Of a stretch of DNA of 19,291 nt, positions 17,596-19,291 are shown in pieces. This stretch comes from Beroe ovata (Eukaryota > Ctenophora > Nuda > Beroida > Beroidae). The notes under the pieces are model-generated. The model was given only the letters and a program-made list of their open reading frames with translations, did no database searches and was not told the origin of the DNA. Made by a program: the position numbers and the translations under genes. Numbering within the stretch: the first letter of the stretch is position 1; each line of letters opens with the position of its first letter. The stretch is taken from the NCBI GenBank assembly GCA_946803715.1, contig CAMPET010000325.1, positions 16,035-35,325 on the forward strand, read 5' to 3'.

Positions 17596-18836
17596 GAGTT
17601 TCTACAGCCCAGCTCAGGTCACTTTTGCACTTTCCAATGCCATTCACCACTTGATGAGGTCATCTAGGGAGTAAAAATCTAAATTAAGCTAAAAACTTAT
17701 CTGGAATTCGATTAAATTTCAAATATTAGATCACCAACACCCGTACTATACCTATAAGTATAAGCTGCTGGGATCAGGCGATGATTTTCAGATTCAAAAA
17801 GTGGCACCTTGAGTAGTCAGTAGTCACATCTCGGTATTTCAAGTGTCTAACTCTAAGGGTCTTTCTCTTATCTGAGTGTCTTATACAAGTGTCATACTAT
17901 TACTGTCATGGACACTTTTCTCCCATCAAGCAAAAGTGTCCAATGTCCATGGCATGTAAGCATAGACTCCTGGAATTATTCCCCTATAGGACACAGCTTA
18001 TATTATAATAGAGTAATAGCCCACCTGCATATATCAGCAGCGACTGAAAACTCGCAATATGTTATAGGTATTCAGTTCGGTTATCATATATCCCAAAGCC
18101 ACGGTATTGCAGGGTGTTTTTTAAAAATAATGCCTATTCTTCCAGTAAGACATGTAAGTTGTTAACTCTCAACTTTATTAATAGTGCTAGAGTTGTGAGT
18201 GTCATTAAAATACTTTAATCCAATTTGGACAAGTGTACAGGTGTGCAGCTGCCTGCACGCTCCAGCTTGAGCTTGTGTCGACGACAGCAGCTGTTGTGCC
18301 GTGCAAGCACTTTCCTACTTCGGGTGGATTCAACACTCGCATAACGTGTACACTGTACAGTGTGTATTATAGTGAGGAGGGTACACTGTACCCAATCTCA
18401 ACCACTGAATATCTGTGCCAGAGAAGACTTAGCGCCAGTGACGCTAGGTCTACCTTGGCTGGATGCCTGATGAGTATCTGTCCAAATGCACATGAGTGCC
18501 GAACAGCCATATTGTACACCATTTTGCACGCCAATTGTGTCTCATACTCCAACTTATGCGCCACATTTCATAGCACCTGTTCTCCCCACTGTAGAATCGC
18601 TAATACGATGGTTCCTGTTTTCCATTTGCGCCGTACCAGAATACCGTCTACCACTGCAGAGTATTGTGAGTGGAGAGCCTAATATATTTCTCCTGCAGGA
18701 GCAATTTCTGACATTTATCAATTCCGTGCCCTCATAGAATTTCATCAGGAATCTGAATTACCAGATAATTAGAATTTCAGATACCATAATTTCACTGAAT
18801 AATATTGAGTAGGTGCTTGCATTCGAGAACAATGCG
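17596..18836. other. Stretch without a recognised gene
   Basis: If the rightward gene is real, this is its first intron. An open frame of 149 codons (18233-18682, non-ATG start) has no recognisable domain. Two near-perfect palindromes sit at 18350-18393 and are listed among the findings. Confidence 0.4.
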
Positions 18837-18837
18837 C

Positions 18838-18891
18838 CATGAAGCTGAATTGGTACTGGCCAGTGTGTCCAGTACCAATTCAGCTTGCATG
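18838..18891. repeat. Hairpin with perfect 18-bp stem
   Basis: AAGCTGAATTGGTACTGG (18842-18859) is exactly complementary to 18869-18886 around a 9-base loop. CATG on the left and GCATG on the right extend the stem by four pairs past a one-base bulge. It may be a small foldback element or a transcribed hairpin. The stem is short for a typical animal microRNA precursor. Confidence 0.85.
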
Positions 18892-18981
18892 CTCCCTGAG
18901 TTGAGATAAGCGTCTAAAAATTCTTCCGGTGTTTGGTTTCACCTGAATTTGTTAAATGTGCTGACCCAGAATTTATTTCAG

Positions 18982-19014
18982 AGTTCCTCAAGCTCGAGCT
19001 AAAATGCCAGCAAG
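18982..19014 (+). CDS. Candidate first coding exon (partial gene at right edge)
   Basis: TTTATTTCAG at 18972-18981 is a good 3' splice site, and AAG/GTTAGT at 19012-19020 a plausible 5' splice site. The 33-bp exon between them holds one ATG (19004) and would encode Met-Pro-Ala plus two bases of the next codon. It pairs naturally with the untranslated exon ending at 17593. The rest of the gene is outside the window, so the product is unknown. Confidence 0.3.
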
Positions 19015-19129
19015 GTTAGTTCTGCTTCTTCGTTTTTCAATTAGTTTTCATCTGCTGATGAGACTCAAATAACACGAGTCATCTGATTAAGCATTGATCA
19101 CATCCACCTTTTTTTCTATTCTTGTTGGT

Positions 19130-19291
19130 ACCCCCACGTCCCCGAAGCATCACATCCAATCTTATCTCACACCCTGTGTTACCATGACACCCCCACCCCC
19201 ATTTCACTCTCCGTGTTACCATGACACCCCCACCTCACTCCCCGTGTTACCATGACGCCCTCACCTCACTCCCCGTGTTACCATGACACCC
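19130..19291. repeat. 31-bp minisatellite, truncated by the window edge
   Basis: GTGTTACCATGACrCCC starts at 19176, 19213, 19244 and 19275. The last three are 31 bp apart, and the first unit is longer because of extra C-rich bases. The repeat is C-rich on the plus strand and continues beyond the window. Confidence 0.85.

Noticed and set aside
18233-18682. 149-codon open frame on the plus strand
   Set aside because: No ATG start, no recognisable domain, Cys/Thr/Ser composition without pattern, and it includes the palindromes at 18350-18393. Chance or element-derived opening is likely.

Overview
This window comes from an animal nuclear genome. It carries a spliced muscle-type myosin regulatory light chain gene with GT..AG introns, a eukaryotic ribosomal protein gene (eL31/RPL31), long minisatellite arrays, small non-autonomous DNA transposons and CA microsatellites. 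Base composition is moderately AT-rich outside the repeats. The phylum cannot be fixed from the sequence alone; an invertebrate is my guess. Four isolated N symbols (1718, 4981, 9339, 15636) lie in or at repeats and look like assembly joins.

Layout. 1-4980: a degenerate satellite of a 16-bp unit, TTGACAGCACTTTCCC, interrupted 11 times in the same orientation by a conserved ~139-bp non-16-mer block; its right end is a 585-bp tandem duplication. 4982-5570: unique sequence with no gene seen. 5575-7150: a repeat cluster with a 40-bp minisatellite, a 109-bp-class MITE family with 9-bp target duplications, a foldback element with 40-bp arms, and a TA-flanked 456-bp MITE. 8498-8860 (+): RPL31 with an uninterrupted 120-codon reading frame and a polyadenylation signal that overlaps its stop codon. 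8980-9097: a GGAATCCCGAA direct and inverted repeat. 9339-10280: a second 16-bp satellite array without the 139-bp block. 10361-10487: a clean MITE with a perfect 9-bp target duplication. 11419-15125 (-): myosin regulatory light chain, six coding exons, 167 residues. 15260-15390: its presumed promoter, with three CACGTG boxes exactly 21 bp apart, an RFX-type X-box and an inverted CCAAT box. 15606-15710: CA repeats. 17410-19014 (+): a tentative promoter, leader exon and first coding exon of a gene running off the right edge. 18838-18891: a near-perfect hairpin. 19130-19291: a 31-bp minisatellite cut by the window end.

The two confident genes have no known functional link: one is a 60S ribosomal subunit component and the other a myosin II subunit. 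The least ordinary content is the repeat architecture. The two satellite arrays flank RPL31 and share the same order of variant units, so they probably derive from one ancestral array or exchange sequence. Their minus strand is open in all three frames because the 16-bp unit contains no minus-strand stop in any phase, so the many Cys/Lys/Ser-rich reading frames there are by-products and are not annotated as genes.
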